A program made the position numbers and the translations under genes. The notes beneath the pieces are model-generated. The model ran no database searches. It was not told where the DNA came from and worked only from the letters and a program-made list of their open reading frames with translations. Positions 6,634 to 14,999 of a stretch of 64,000 bases of DNA are shown here, piece by piece. Numbering within the stretch: the stretch's first letter is position 1; every line of letters starts with the position of its first letter. This DNA comes from Alterirhizorhabdus solaris (GTDB taxonomy: Bacteria; Pseudomonadota; Alphaproteobacteria; Sphingomonadales; Sphingomonadaceae): assembly GCF_007785815.1 (NCBI RefSeq), contig NZ_VNIM01000004.1:46797-110796 (forward strand). Direction: 5' to 3'.

Positions 6634-8954
6634 TTACTCCTTCATCGCCGGAAGCGTTTCCGGCACAGAACCATAGAGGGTGGTACGCTGGCGCGCCGGG
6701 CGGCCGATACCGCCAGCCAGCGCGCGCATGTCGGCGGCGTCGAACGCCTGTCCGTGCAGCCCGCCGGCCGCGCGGCTGATCGATTCGTCCATTAGCACGC
6801 CGCCCAGATCGTTGGCACCCGCCGCCAGCGCCGCCGCCGCCCCGTCGCGCCCCATCTTCACCCAGCTTACCTGAATGTTGGGGATGAGCGGATGCAGCGC
6901 GATCCGCGCCACGGCGTGCATCAGCAGCGCCTCGCGGTAGCTGGGGCCGGAGCGGGCGCGGCCCTTGCGCCAGATCGACGCTTCCATGTGGACGAAGGGC
7001 AGCGGCACGAACTCGGTGAAGCCCCCCGTCTCCTCCTGCAGCGCCCGCACCCGCGCGATGTGCCGCCCCAATGCGCGTAGCGTTCGACATGGCCGAGCAT
7101 GATCGTCGCGGTGGAGCGCAGCCCGATGGAATGGGCGGCGCGCATCACATCGAGCCACTCGTCGGCCGTCACCTTGTCCGGGCACAGGATCGCGCGGATC
7201 TCGGGATCGAGGATCTCGGCGGCGGTGCCCGGCAGCGTCGAAAGGCCGGCGACCTTCAGGCGGGCGAGATAGTCCTCCAGCGGCAGGCCCTGCGTCTGCG
7301 CGCCGTGCATCACTTCCAGCGGCGAGAAGGCGTGGATATGAATGTCGGGTGCGGCCGCGCGCACGGCATTGAGCACGCCGAGATAGGTTTCGCCGTCATA
7401 GTCGGGGTGGATGCCGCCTTGCAGGCATACCTCGGTCGCCCCCCGGGCCGCCGCTTCGCCCGCGCGACGCCCGATTTCGGCGAAGTCGAGCCGATATGCC
7501 GGCCCGCGCATCGCCTTGGAACTCCCCTTGAAGAAGGCGCAGAAGCCACATCGGTAGAGGCAGATGTTAGTATAATTTATGTTGCGGTTGTCGACGTAGC
7601 TGACGGTGTCGCCAACCGTTTCGCGGCGCAGGCGGTCGGCCAGCGCGATCACTGCCGCCAGATCGTCCCCCTCGGCGTCGAACAGGCGGGTGATCGCCGC
7701 TTCCTCCAGTCGCGCGCCATCGGCGGCGCGCACGAGAATACCAGCGATCGCGCCTGTCGGCCCCGCCGGCACGAGCGTGGGCAGGGCATCGCCCCGGCCG
7801 GCATGCCATCCCCCGGCATCGGGCAGGCCGCGCCCGTCGATCCGGCGGAGCACCAGCGGCGCGATGGCGGGATCGCACCATTCGGTCGCGGCGAGCGCAT
7901 GACGAGGACCGATCGCGAGCCGCTGGCGCAGCGTTCTCCCCCCGGCGGCCGTGGCGGCGTCCGGCAAGGCGATTTGCGGCCACGGCGCCTCGGGATTCAC
8001 ATGATGGGGCGTGACGGGGGACACGTCGCCCCAGTCGTTCACCCCGGCGCGGATCAGCGCGCGCAGATCATCCCGCCGATGCAGGTTGGGCGGCGCCTGA
8101 ATCGTCATCGCCGGCCCCAGGATCAGCCGCGCCGCCGCGATCGTCCACAGATGCTCGTCGAGCGACGGCTCCGGCCTGTCAGCCATGCGCGTACTAGGCT
8201 TGGCGCGGAAATTCTGGACGATCACTTCCTGGATGTGACCATATCGGGCGTGCAGATCACGGATCGCGATCAGCGCCTCGATCCGCTCGGCCCGCGCCTC
8301 GCCGATCCCGATCAGCAGGCCGGTGGTGAACGGCACCCGTGCCTCGCCCGCCGCGGCGATGGCCGCGAGTCGGGCGGCGGGCTGCTTGTCCGGCGATCCA
8401 TGATGCGGCCCGCCGCTCCGGCAAAGGCGATCGGCGGCGCTTTCCAGCATGATCCCCATCGATGCGCTGTGCGGGCGCAGCATCGCGTAATCGGCCGCCG
8501 CCATCAGCCCGGGGTTCAGGTGCGGCAGCAACCCCGTCTCGTCGATCACCGCCCGTGCGACCTGCGCCAGATAGGCGAGCGTCGTCTCGTGGCCGAGCGC
8601 CGTCAACCCCGCGCGTGCAGCGCCATAGCGCGCCTCCGGCCGGTCGCCGAGCGTGAACAATGCTTCCGCACACCCCATCCGCTGGCCGGCGCGGGCGATT
8701 TCCAGCACCTGATCGGGCGACAGGAACGCGTCGCCGGCCCGCGCCGGCATGGTCGCGAACGTGCAGTAGTGGCACACGTCGCGGCACAGGCGGGTGAGCG
8801 GGATGAATACCTTGCGCGAATAGGTGACGCGCGTGCCATGCCCGTCGAGCTTGAACGCTTCCGCTCTCGAAAGCAGATCGCTGGGGGACAGGCGATCGAG
8901 CACCACCATCGCCTCGGTCGCCGACGCCGCGGGATCGATCGAATATCGCATCAC
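6634..8954 (-). pseudogene. fbiC: FO synthase, fused CofG-CofH (FbiC), one-base frameshift
   Basis: Two radical-SAM domains are fused as in bacterial FbiC, which makes the deazaflavin FO from tyrosine and a ribityl-uracil. The CofG half has CRDVCHYC (Cys57, 61, 64); the CofH half has CLYRCGFC (Cys465, 469, 472) preceded by NINYTN. The frame breaks at a run of four C on the plus strand (7066-7069), after TATIMLGHVERYAHWG. Adding one G on the coding strand gives HWGRHIARVRALQEETGG and continues through FVPLPFVHMEASIW and QVSWVKMG to the stop at 6634. The span is 2321 nt, one short of 774 codons. As read, the product would lose the last 125 or so residues of CofH. It is either a true inactivating mutation or a homopolymer error. 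It heads the run SDR-npdG-LLM. Confidence 0.9.
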
Positions 8955-9155
8955 GTCGCGTTTCCGACGACGCGCCCCCGGCCAAAGGGCACGGCTGGCC
9001 GGCCCGGTTCACCGAAAACACGCAGGTCGCTCTGGCGGGGACTTGGCTTTCCCGGCGTCATCACATTTCGCAAGATGATATTCTGCATCCCGGAATAAAA
9101 GAGGCACAACCTGCCCGGCGCGCCCGCCCGAAGGTAGGTCGATGGCCAGCCGCCC

Positions 9156-10046
9156 TTATCGTGCGCTGAAATCCCGAACGCATTCGCGCAGCCAGCGGGA
9201 GACCGTCTCGATGCGGGCGAGGCGGTGAACATCATGGTGCGTGACAAGCCAGAAGCTGCGAGGAAGCATCACTTCCTCGCCCAGCAGCACGACGAGCGTT
9301 GGATCGCGATCGCCGATGAACTCTGGCAGCACGCCGATGCCGCCACCGCTGGCGATCAGGCGGTGCTGTACGTTGATGCTGGTGCTGCGGAGCATCGGCT
9401 CCAGCCCCGGGGCCACCTCGCCGAGATAGTCGAGTTCGGGCGCATAGATGAATTCCGGCACGTAGCCGATCAGGCCGTGGTCGCGCAGGTCGTCCGGTTT
9501 CATCGGGGTCGCCGTCCGCGCGAGATACGCCGCGCTGGCATAGAGCCGGAGCCGGTAATTGCCGAGCTTCGCCGCGGTCAATCGGCCTCGACGCGGGCGC
9601 GCGAGCATCACCGCCATGTCTGCCTCGCGCTTCGAGGGGTTGAGGAAGCCCGAGGCGGTGACGAGATCGAGGCGGATGCCGGGATGCTCACGGGGAAACG
9701 CCGGCAGCGCCGGGGCCAGCACCCAGGTGGCGAAGCCCTCGGCCACGCTCAACCGCACTTGCCCCGAAACTCGCGTGGTATCGCCCCGCACCTGACCCAG
9801 CGCGGAAAGCGCCGCGCTCTCGATCGTCTCGGCGTGCGCGAGCAACACGGCGCCCTGTTCGGTCAGCAGCCGCTCGCCGCTGGTGTTTTCAAACAGCGGC
9901 GATTCGCAAATGCGCTCCAGCCGGGCGAGGCGGCGCAGCACCGTCGTCGGGTCGATGCCGAGCGTTGCCGCCGCAGCCCCGATCCGCCGCGCCCGCGCCA
10001 CGCCGAGGAAAATGCGAAGGTCATCCCAGTCGAGCGGCGTCGTCAT
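9156..10046 (-). CDS. LysR-family transcriptional regulator
   Basis: A 296-residue LysR protein. The winged helix-turn-helix is at residues 5-62 (WDDLRIFLGVARARRIGAAA, then TTVLRRLARLE), followed by a LysR substrate domain. It is transcribed away from mmsA with 92 nt between the starts, the usual arrangement for a LysR protein controlling its neighbour. The effector may be a valine or propionate-type intermediate (inference). Direct repeats at its start may be binding sites. Both partners of the divergent pair appear intact. Confidence 0.9.
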   Translation of the reverse strand: MTTPLDWDDLRIFLGVARARRIGAAAATLGIDPTTVLRRLARLERICESPLFENTSGERLLTEQGAVLLAHAETIESAALSALGQVRGDTTRVSGQVRLSVAEGFATWVLAPALPAFPREHPGIRLDLVTASGFLNPSKREADMAVMLARPRRGRLTAAKLGNYRLRLYASAAYLARTATPMKPDDLRDHGLIGYVPEFIYAPELDYLGEVAPGLEPMLRSTSINVQHRLIASGGGIGVLPEFIGDRDPTLVVLLGEEVMLPRSFWLVTHHDVHRLARIETVSRWLRECVRDFSAR

Positions 10047-10075
10047 GCTGCAAAAATGCCCGATGGTGCTGCAAA
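10046..10075. promoter_or_regulatory. Direct repeat in LysR-mmsA intergenic region
   Basis: The 9-mer TGCTGCAAA occurs at 10046-10054 and again at 10067-10075. The 21-nt period places both copies on the same DNA face. The first copy overlaps the lysR start codon, which would fit autoregulation. It is a candidate regulator site only; no T-N11-A palindrome was clear. Confidence 0.3.
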
Positions 10076-10138
10076 GTTACGTTCTTGCGGGCGGAATACC
10101 GATGGTCAAGAGCAGGCCATCATTCGGGAGCCGACGCG

Positions 10139-11635
10139 ATGCGTACCATTCACAACCTGATTTCCGGTATCGAAAGCGAAGGGGGATCACGCCGCAGCGA
10201 CGTGTTCGATCCGAACACCGGCAAGGTACAGGCGCAGGTCGCGCTCGGCGGCAAGGCGGAACTCGACAAGGCGGTGGCGGCGGCCAAGGCGGCGCAACCG
10301 GCATGGGCAAAGACAAACCCACAGCGTCGCGCCCGCGTGATGTTCCGCTTCAAGGAACTCGTCGAGCAGAACATGGACGAGCTGGCCCGCCTGCTCTCCT
10401 CCGAACACGGCAAGGTGATCGCCGACTCACGCGGTGATATCCAGCGCGGGCTTGAGGTAGTGGAGTTCTGCTGCGGCATCCCGCATGTCCTGAAGGGCGA
10501 GTATACCGGTGGCGCGGGGCCGGGCATCGACGTCTATTCGATGCGTCAGCCGATCGGCATCGGCGTCGGCATCACCCCGTTCAACTTCCCCGCGATGATC
10601 CCGCTGTGGATGTCGTCGGTGGCGATCGCGACCGGCAATGCCTTCATCCTCAAGCCATCGGAACGCGATCCCTCGGTGCCGATCAGGCTGGCCAAACTGT
10701 TCCGCGAGGCGGGGCTGCCGGATGGCATTCTCTCCGTCGTGCAGGGCGACAAGGAAATGGTGGATGCCATCCTCGATCATCCCGACATCGCCGGCGTCAG
10801 CTTCGTCGGCTCGTCCGACATCGCCCATTATGTGTACCAGCGCGGCGTCGCGGCGGGCAAGCGCGTGCAGGCGATGGGCGGTGCCAAGAACCACGGCATC
10901 GTGATGCCCGACGCCGATCTCGATCAGGTCGTCAACGATCTGTGCGGCGCGGCCTTCGGCTCGGCCGGCGAACGCTGCATGGCGCTGCCGGTGGTGGTGC
11001 CGGTGGGCGAGGACACCGCCGAGCGGCTGCGCGCCAAGCTGATCCCGGCGATCGAGGCGCTTCGCGTCGGCGTCTCCACCGACAAGGACGCGCATTACGG
11101 CCCGGTCGTGACGGCCGCGCACAAGGCGAAGATCGAGGATTATATCCGGATCGGCATCGACGAAGGAGCAGAGCTGGTCGTCGACGGGCGCGGCTTCGCG
11201 TTGCAGGGGCATGAGGAGGGCTTCTTCGTCGGCCCGACCCTGTTCGATCGCGTCACTACCGACATGCGGACCTATCAGGAAGAGATCTTTGGCCCCGTCC
11301 TCCAAATCGTGCGCGCGGCGAATTTCGAGGAAGCGGTCGCGTTACCGAGCACGCATCAATATGGCAACGGCGTCGCGATCTTCACGCGCAACGGCCACGC
11401 CGCGCGCGAGTTCGCCGCGCGGGTCGAGGTCGGCATGGTCGGCATCAACGTGCCGATCCCGGTGCCGGTCGCCTACCATAGCTTCGGCGGGTGGAAGCGT
11501 TCGGCGTTTGGCGACACCAACCAGCACGGCATGGAAGGCGTAAAGTTCTGGACCAAGGTGAAGACCGTGACGCAGCGCTGGCCGGACGGCGGCGGCACCG
11601 GCGACAGCGCCTTCGTCATCCCGACGATGGGGTAA
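10139..11635 (+). CDS. mmsA: CoA-acylating methylmalonate-semialdehyde dehydrogenase
   Basis: A 498-residue aldehyde dehydrogenase of the MMSDH type. It begins MRTIHNLISG, has GITPFNFPAMIPLWM, the FVGSSDIAHYVY nucleotide loop, and the catalytic Cys in GSAGERCMALPVVV. In place of the usual general-base Glu segment it has AMGGAKNHGIVMPDAD, diagnostic for the CoA-dependent MmsA group. It converts methylmalonate or malonate semialdehyde plus CoA and NAD+ to propionyl- or acetyl-CoA. The start at 10139 follows GGGAG; earlier in-frame starts run through the lysR promoter. It is paired with mmsB downstream. Confidence 0.95.
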   Translation: MRTIHNLISGIESEGGSRRSDVFDPNTGKVQAQVALGGKAELDKAVAAAKAAQPAWAKTNPQRRARVMFRFKELVEQNMDELARLLSSEHGKVIADSRGDIQRGLEVVEFCCGIPHVLKGEYTGGAGPGIDVYSMRQPIGIGVGITPFNFPAMIPLWMSSVAIATGNAFILKPSERDPSVPIRLAKLFREAGLPDGILSVVQGDKEMVDAILDHPDIAGVSFVGSSDIAHYVYQRGVAAGKRVQAMGGAKNHGIVMPDADLDQVVNDLCGAAFGSAGERCMALPVVVPVGEDTAERLRAKLIPAIEALRVGVSTDKDAHYGPVVTAAHKAKIEDYIRIGIDEGAELVVDGRGFALQGHEEGFFVGPTLFDRVTTDMRTYQEEIFGPVLQIVRAANFEEAVALPSTHQYGNGVAIFTRNGHAAREFAARVEVGMVGINVPIPVPVAYHSFGGWKRSAFGDTNQHGMEGVKFWTKVKTVTQRWPDGGGTGDSAFVIPTMG

Positions 11636-11776
11636 CACAGGCACGGCCCGGTTAGACCCGATCGATGCCGTGGCATGATAAGGCATGACCGCCCTCGCAG
11701 CGGTACGAACAGCAACATGGACGGGGGCGGGCGGATGGCGGAGCCGCCCCGCCGTCGATTGACAGGGAACGGCAGC

Positions 11777-12670
11777 ATGGCACGGATCGGTTTCATCGGC
11801 CTCGGCAACATGGGCGGCGGCATGGCGGCCAATCTGGCGAAGGCGGGGCACACGGTCCGCGCGTTCGATCTGGCCGAGGCGGCGCTCGCGCGTGCGGAGG
11901 CCGCCGGCTGCACCCGCGCCGCGTCCGCCGCCGATGCGGCGACCGATGCCGACTTCGTCGTGACGATGCTGCCCGCCGGCCGCCACGTGCTGTCGGTGTA
12001 TCAGGATCAGGTGTTCGCCGCCGTGCCGCCCTCGGCGCTGCTGCTCGATTGCTCGACGATCGACGTCGCCTCGGCCCGCGCGGTGAGCGCGGCGGCGGCC
12101 GAGCGCGGGCTGGCGATGGTCGATGCGCCGGTTTCGGGCGGGATCGCGGCGGCCAACAGCGGCACGCTCACCTTCATGGTCGGCGGCACGGACGACGCCT
12201 TCGCGAAGGGCGAACCGATCCTCGCCGCGATGGGCAAGGCGGTGATCCATGCCGGCGCGGCGGGCGCGGGGCAGGCGGCCAAGATCTGCAACAACATCAT
12301 CCTCGGCGCGACGATGGTCGCCACCTGCGAGGGCTTCGCGCTGGCGCAGAAGCTGGGGCTGGACCCGCAGACCTTCTACGACATCGCCTCCAAGGCGACG
12401 AGCCAAAGCTGGTCGATAACGAGCTATTGCCCGCTTCCCGGCGTCGGCCCCACGTCGCCCGCCGACAACGGCTATCAGGGCGGCTTCGCGGCGGCGCTGA
12501 TGCTGAAGGACCTGAAGCTGGCGGTGGAGGCGGCGGGAGCCGCCGGTGCCAGCGTGCCGATGGGCGCAGCGGCGGGCGCGCTGTATCAGGCGTTCGTCAA
12601 CGGCGACGATCAGGGGCTGGACTTCTCGGCGATCATCAAGCTGCTCGACGGCACGCAGCACAAAGGCTGA
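11777..12670 (+). CDS. mmsB: 3-hydroxyisobutyrate dehydrogenase
   Basis: A 297-residue beta-hydroxyacid dehydrogenase beginning MARIGFIGLGNMGGGMAANL (Rossmann motif). It has the substrate motif DAPVSGGIAAANSGTLTFMV and the catalytic-Lys region GAGQAAKICNNIILG, then a C-terminal helical domain with DLKLAVEAA. It oxidises 3-hydroxyisobutyrate to methylmalonate semialdehyde, the substrate of the neighbouring MmsA. The start at 11777 (AGGGA upstream) removes 34 non-homologous residues from the longest frame. The 141-nt gap from mmsA contains no other gene. It is either core valine catabolism or handling of a methyl-branched side chain from the cluster. Confidence 0.93.
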   Translation: MARIGFIGLGNMGGGMAANLAKAGHTVRAFDLAEAALARAEAAGCTRAASAADAATDADFVVTMLPAGRHVLSVYQDQVFAAVPPSALLLDCSTIDVASARAVSAAAAERGLAMVDAPVSGGIAAANSGTLTFMVGGTDDAFAKGEPILAAMGKAVIHAGAAGAGQAAKICNNIILGATMVATCEGFALAQKLGLDPQTFYDIASKATSQSWSITSYCPLPGVGPTSPADNGYQGGFAAALMLKDLKLAVEAAGAAGASVPMGAAAGALYQAFVNGDDQGLDFSAIIKLLDGTQHKG

Positions 12671-12731
12671 GGCCGGTCGGGGCACCATCCGCCACGCGGA
12701 CGGCGCGAAGCGATGACTCGCGCGTCGGCGG

Positions 12732-13559
12732 CTAATCCTGCCGGATCATTCCGGCGCCCGCCGACATTCGCATCACGTCCGCGAACGGCGCCGCATGGGC
12801 GGTCATGCCGCCATCGGCCGCCAGCGTGGCGCCGGTGATGAAGCGTGCCGCATCCGAGGCGAGAAACGCGACCGGCTCGGCGATGTCCTGCGGATCGGCG
12901 ACGTAAGGCGTCAGGTGATGGCCGGTGAAAAGCTCGATCATTTCCAGCGCGGTGGCGGCGGCGACCGGCGGGGTCATCACCATGCCGACGACCACCGAAT
13001 TGGCACGGATGCCCTGCTTGCCATATTGCGTCGCCACGTTCAGCGCGAGATTGATGAGCGCCGCCTTGGAGGCGCCATAGGCCGGCAACCCCAGATCGCC
13101 CTGCACGCCGCGCCCCGAGGCGATCATCACGATCGAACCGCCACCGCCGGCGATCATGTGCGGGATCGCGTGGCGGCACAACAGCGCCGGTGCGATGGTA
13201 TTCACCTTCAGCACGCGCTCCCAAGTCGGGCCATCCATCTCGGTGATGTTCGCATCGAGCGCGAGCGTCGCGGCATCGGTGACGGCGGCGTTGTTGACGA
13301 GAATGTCGACCCGGCCGAACGCTTCCATCGCCGTGGCGACGATCCGTCCGGGGGTCGTCGCGTCGGCCAGATCGCCCCACGCCGACACCGCCTCGCCCCC
13401 CGCGGCGCGGATCGCCCCGGTCGTCCCAGCGGCGGTCTCCTCCCGGCTGGCGGCCACGACGATCCGGGCACCACGCTCCGCCATCAGCGTGGCGATACGG
13501 CGGCCGATACCCGAACCGGCACCGGTGACGATGGCGACCTTGCCTGCGAGTGTGGTCAC
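12732..13559 (-). CDS. Short-chain dehydrogenase/reductase (SDR)
   Basis: A 275-residue SDR with TGAGSGIGRRIA, NNAAV, and active site YGASK. I place the start at a GTG (13559) because it is preceded by CAGGAG and gives the normal SDR N-terminus VTTLAGKVAIVTG; the longest open frame adds 35 unlikely residues. The tail (MTAHAAPFADVMRMSAG) resembles the SDR at 5802-6629, suggesting duplication. It converges with mmsB. Downstream on the same strand no gene follows directly, and upstream is the APH-fold kinase after a 160-nt gap. Confidence 0.88.
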   Translation of the reverse strand: MTTLAGKVAIVTGAGSGIGRRIATLMAERGARIVVAASREETAAGTTGAIRAAGGEAVSAWGDLADATTPGRIVATAMEAFGRVDILVNNAAVTDAATLALDANITEMDGPTWERVLKVNTIAPALLCRHAIPHMIAGGGGSIVMIASGRGVQGDLGLPAYGASKAALINLALNVATQYGKQGIRANSVVVGMVMTPPVAAATALEMIELFTGHHLTPYVADPQDIAEPVAFLASDAARFITGATLAADGGMTAHAAPFADVMRMSAGAGMIRQD

Positions 13560-13719
13560 GTCGGTACTCCTGAAACGGCCTGAATACGGGCGGCGTGGCC
13601 GGTCCCGCCGCCCCGCGAACCTCCCCGACGACGGGGTCGTCCTGTCATCACCCGACCCAGGCATTGGAGATGAGCGGCGACGACCGCCATCCGCGATACG
13701 GGCGCATCGGCGATTAACC

Positions 13720-14850
13720 TCAGGCCGGCTCTTCCACCGGCGTGAGGTTACGCATGAAGGCGCGGAAATCCTCGCCCAGTTCGGGCAGCGGCAGGCCCAG
13801 CTTTTCAGCGAGGTAGAGCGTCATCAGATTATTGTCCGCGGCGACGTTCTCCGCCGGGATGTTACCCATCGACACCTGCCGGTCGAACGCGCCGAGCGCG
13901 ACTAGCGCCATGCGTAGCGCGACGACGATGTCGTAATAATCCATATCCCGCAACGTCGCGCCGGAAGCCCGTTCGTAAAGCGCGATCGTCTCGTCGCGGC
14001 CCGGCAGGCCATCGAGCCGGGCGACCCCGAAGCGGCGGCTGAACAGGTCGTCGAAGTAGAGCCACCATGCCAGATCGAGTTCGCGCGGGCCAAGAGCGGC
14101 CAGTTCCCAATCGATCAGCGCGGCGACGCTGCCGTCCGGCCGCCACATCACGTTCGACGGAGTGGGATCGCCCCACAGCACGCAGACCTCGGCCTCCGCC
14201 GGCCGGTTCGCCAGCACCCAGGCCATGGCGGTATCAAGGATCGGCAGCGACCGCCCCGCGCCGGTCGATCGATGCCATTCGACGAGATTGCCGACATACT
14301 GCGCCAGCCCCGGCGCGCCCCGATCGGGCCGGTCGAGAAACCCGAAGCCTTCGCGCCAGTCGATCGCGTGCAGCGTGGCGAGCGCCTTCAGCGCATTGCC
14401 GAATGCCGCGCCGCGTTCCGCCGGCGCCATATCGGCAAGCCAGCCCTCGACGTTGTAGTTCGGCCGCTGCGTCGCGGCCTCCCCGTCCACCCGGCCCATG
14501 ACCAAAAACGGCGCGCCGAGCACCGCCGGATCGGTCTCGATGCCGACCCACGCCGGCACCGGTACGTCGCCACGCGCATCGAGCGTCGCCATCATGTTCG
14601 CTTGCAAGCTCAGGTCGCTGCCGAACACCACCTCGAACGTCTGTGGCTGGCGTCGCACGACGAGCGTGCGGCGGTGCGGCCCCGCATCATCCCGATACGC
14701 CACCTCGACGAAAAAGATCTCCGCCGAGAAGCCCGAACCGAGTTGCACGTCCATCGGCGCGACGGTCAGCCCGAGCCATTCGGGCCGGGCCTTCACCAGC
14801 CATGCGGTCAGCCGTTCGTGGACAGCCTGGGGGTCGAGCTTCGCGGTCAT
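13720..14850 (-). CDS. APH-fold phosphotransferase (ACAD10/11-type kinase)
   Basis: A 376-residue protein with the aminoglycoside phosphotransferase fold. The catalytic loop is WGDPTPSNVMW (about residue 224) with Asp and Asn kept and His replaced by Trp, followed by the metal-binding ALIDWELAALG. This variant is widespread in soil bacteria beside acyl-CoA dehydrogenases, where homologues phosphorylate hydroxyacyl-CoA intermediates. It is divergent from the flavoprotein at 15000. Compared with the kinase at 1-1062, its active site is much more canonical, so it is the better candidate for an active enzyme. Confidence 0.87.
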   Translation of the reverse strand: MTAKLDPQAVHERLTAWLVKARPEWLGLTVAPMDVQLGSGFSAEIFFVEVAYRDDAGPHRRTLVVRRQPQTFEVVFGSDLSLQANMMATLDARGDVPVPAWVGIETDPAVLGAPFLVMGRVDGEAATQRPNYNVEGWLADMAPAERGAAFGNALKALATLHAIDWREGFGFLDRPDRGAPGLAQYVGNLVEWHRSTGAGRSLPILDTAMAWVLANRPAEAEVCVLWGDPTPSNVMWRPDGSVAALIDWELAALGPRELDLAWWLYFDDLFSRRFGVARLDGLPGRDETIALYERASGATLRDMDYYDIVVALRMALVALGAFDRQVSMGNIPAENVAADNNLMTLYLAEKLGLPLPELGEDFRAFMRNLTPVEEPA

Positions 14851-14999
14851 CCTGTCACTCGCTTTTCACTTTATCGACATCGGTCATGTCGCGGGAACCG
14901 CAAGGTCGCCACCTATCCGAGTGCGGGCAGACCCTGCCTTGCGGAAGGCTCGCCGCCTAACCCGAGCCTGTACTGATGCGACACAACTGGAGAATACGC

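Noticed and set aside
6634..7185. Separate small gene for the C-terminal CofH segment
   Set aside because: Its first 60 residues are arginine-rich out-of-frame text and the rest is the exact continuation of FO synthase after a one-base shift, so it is part of one broken gene.
7071..9098. 675-codon plus-strand open frame
   Set aside because: It is the antisense shadow of the FO synthase gene; the minus strand carries both radical-SAM Cys motifs.
8955..9155. Riboswitch or structured leader before FO synthase
   Set aside because: The gap was scanned for long stems; only short GC-rich pairings were found, none matching a known class.
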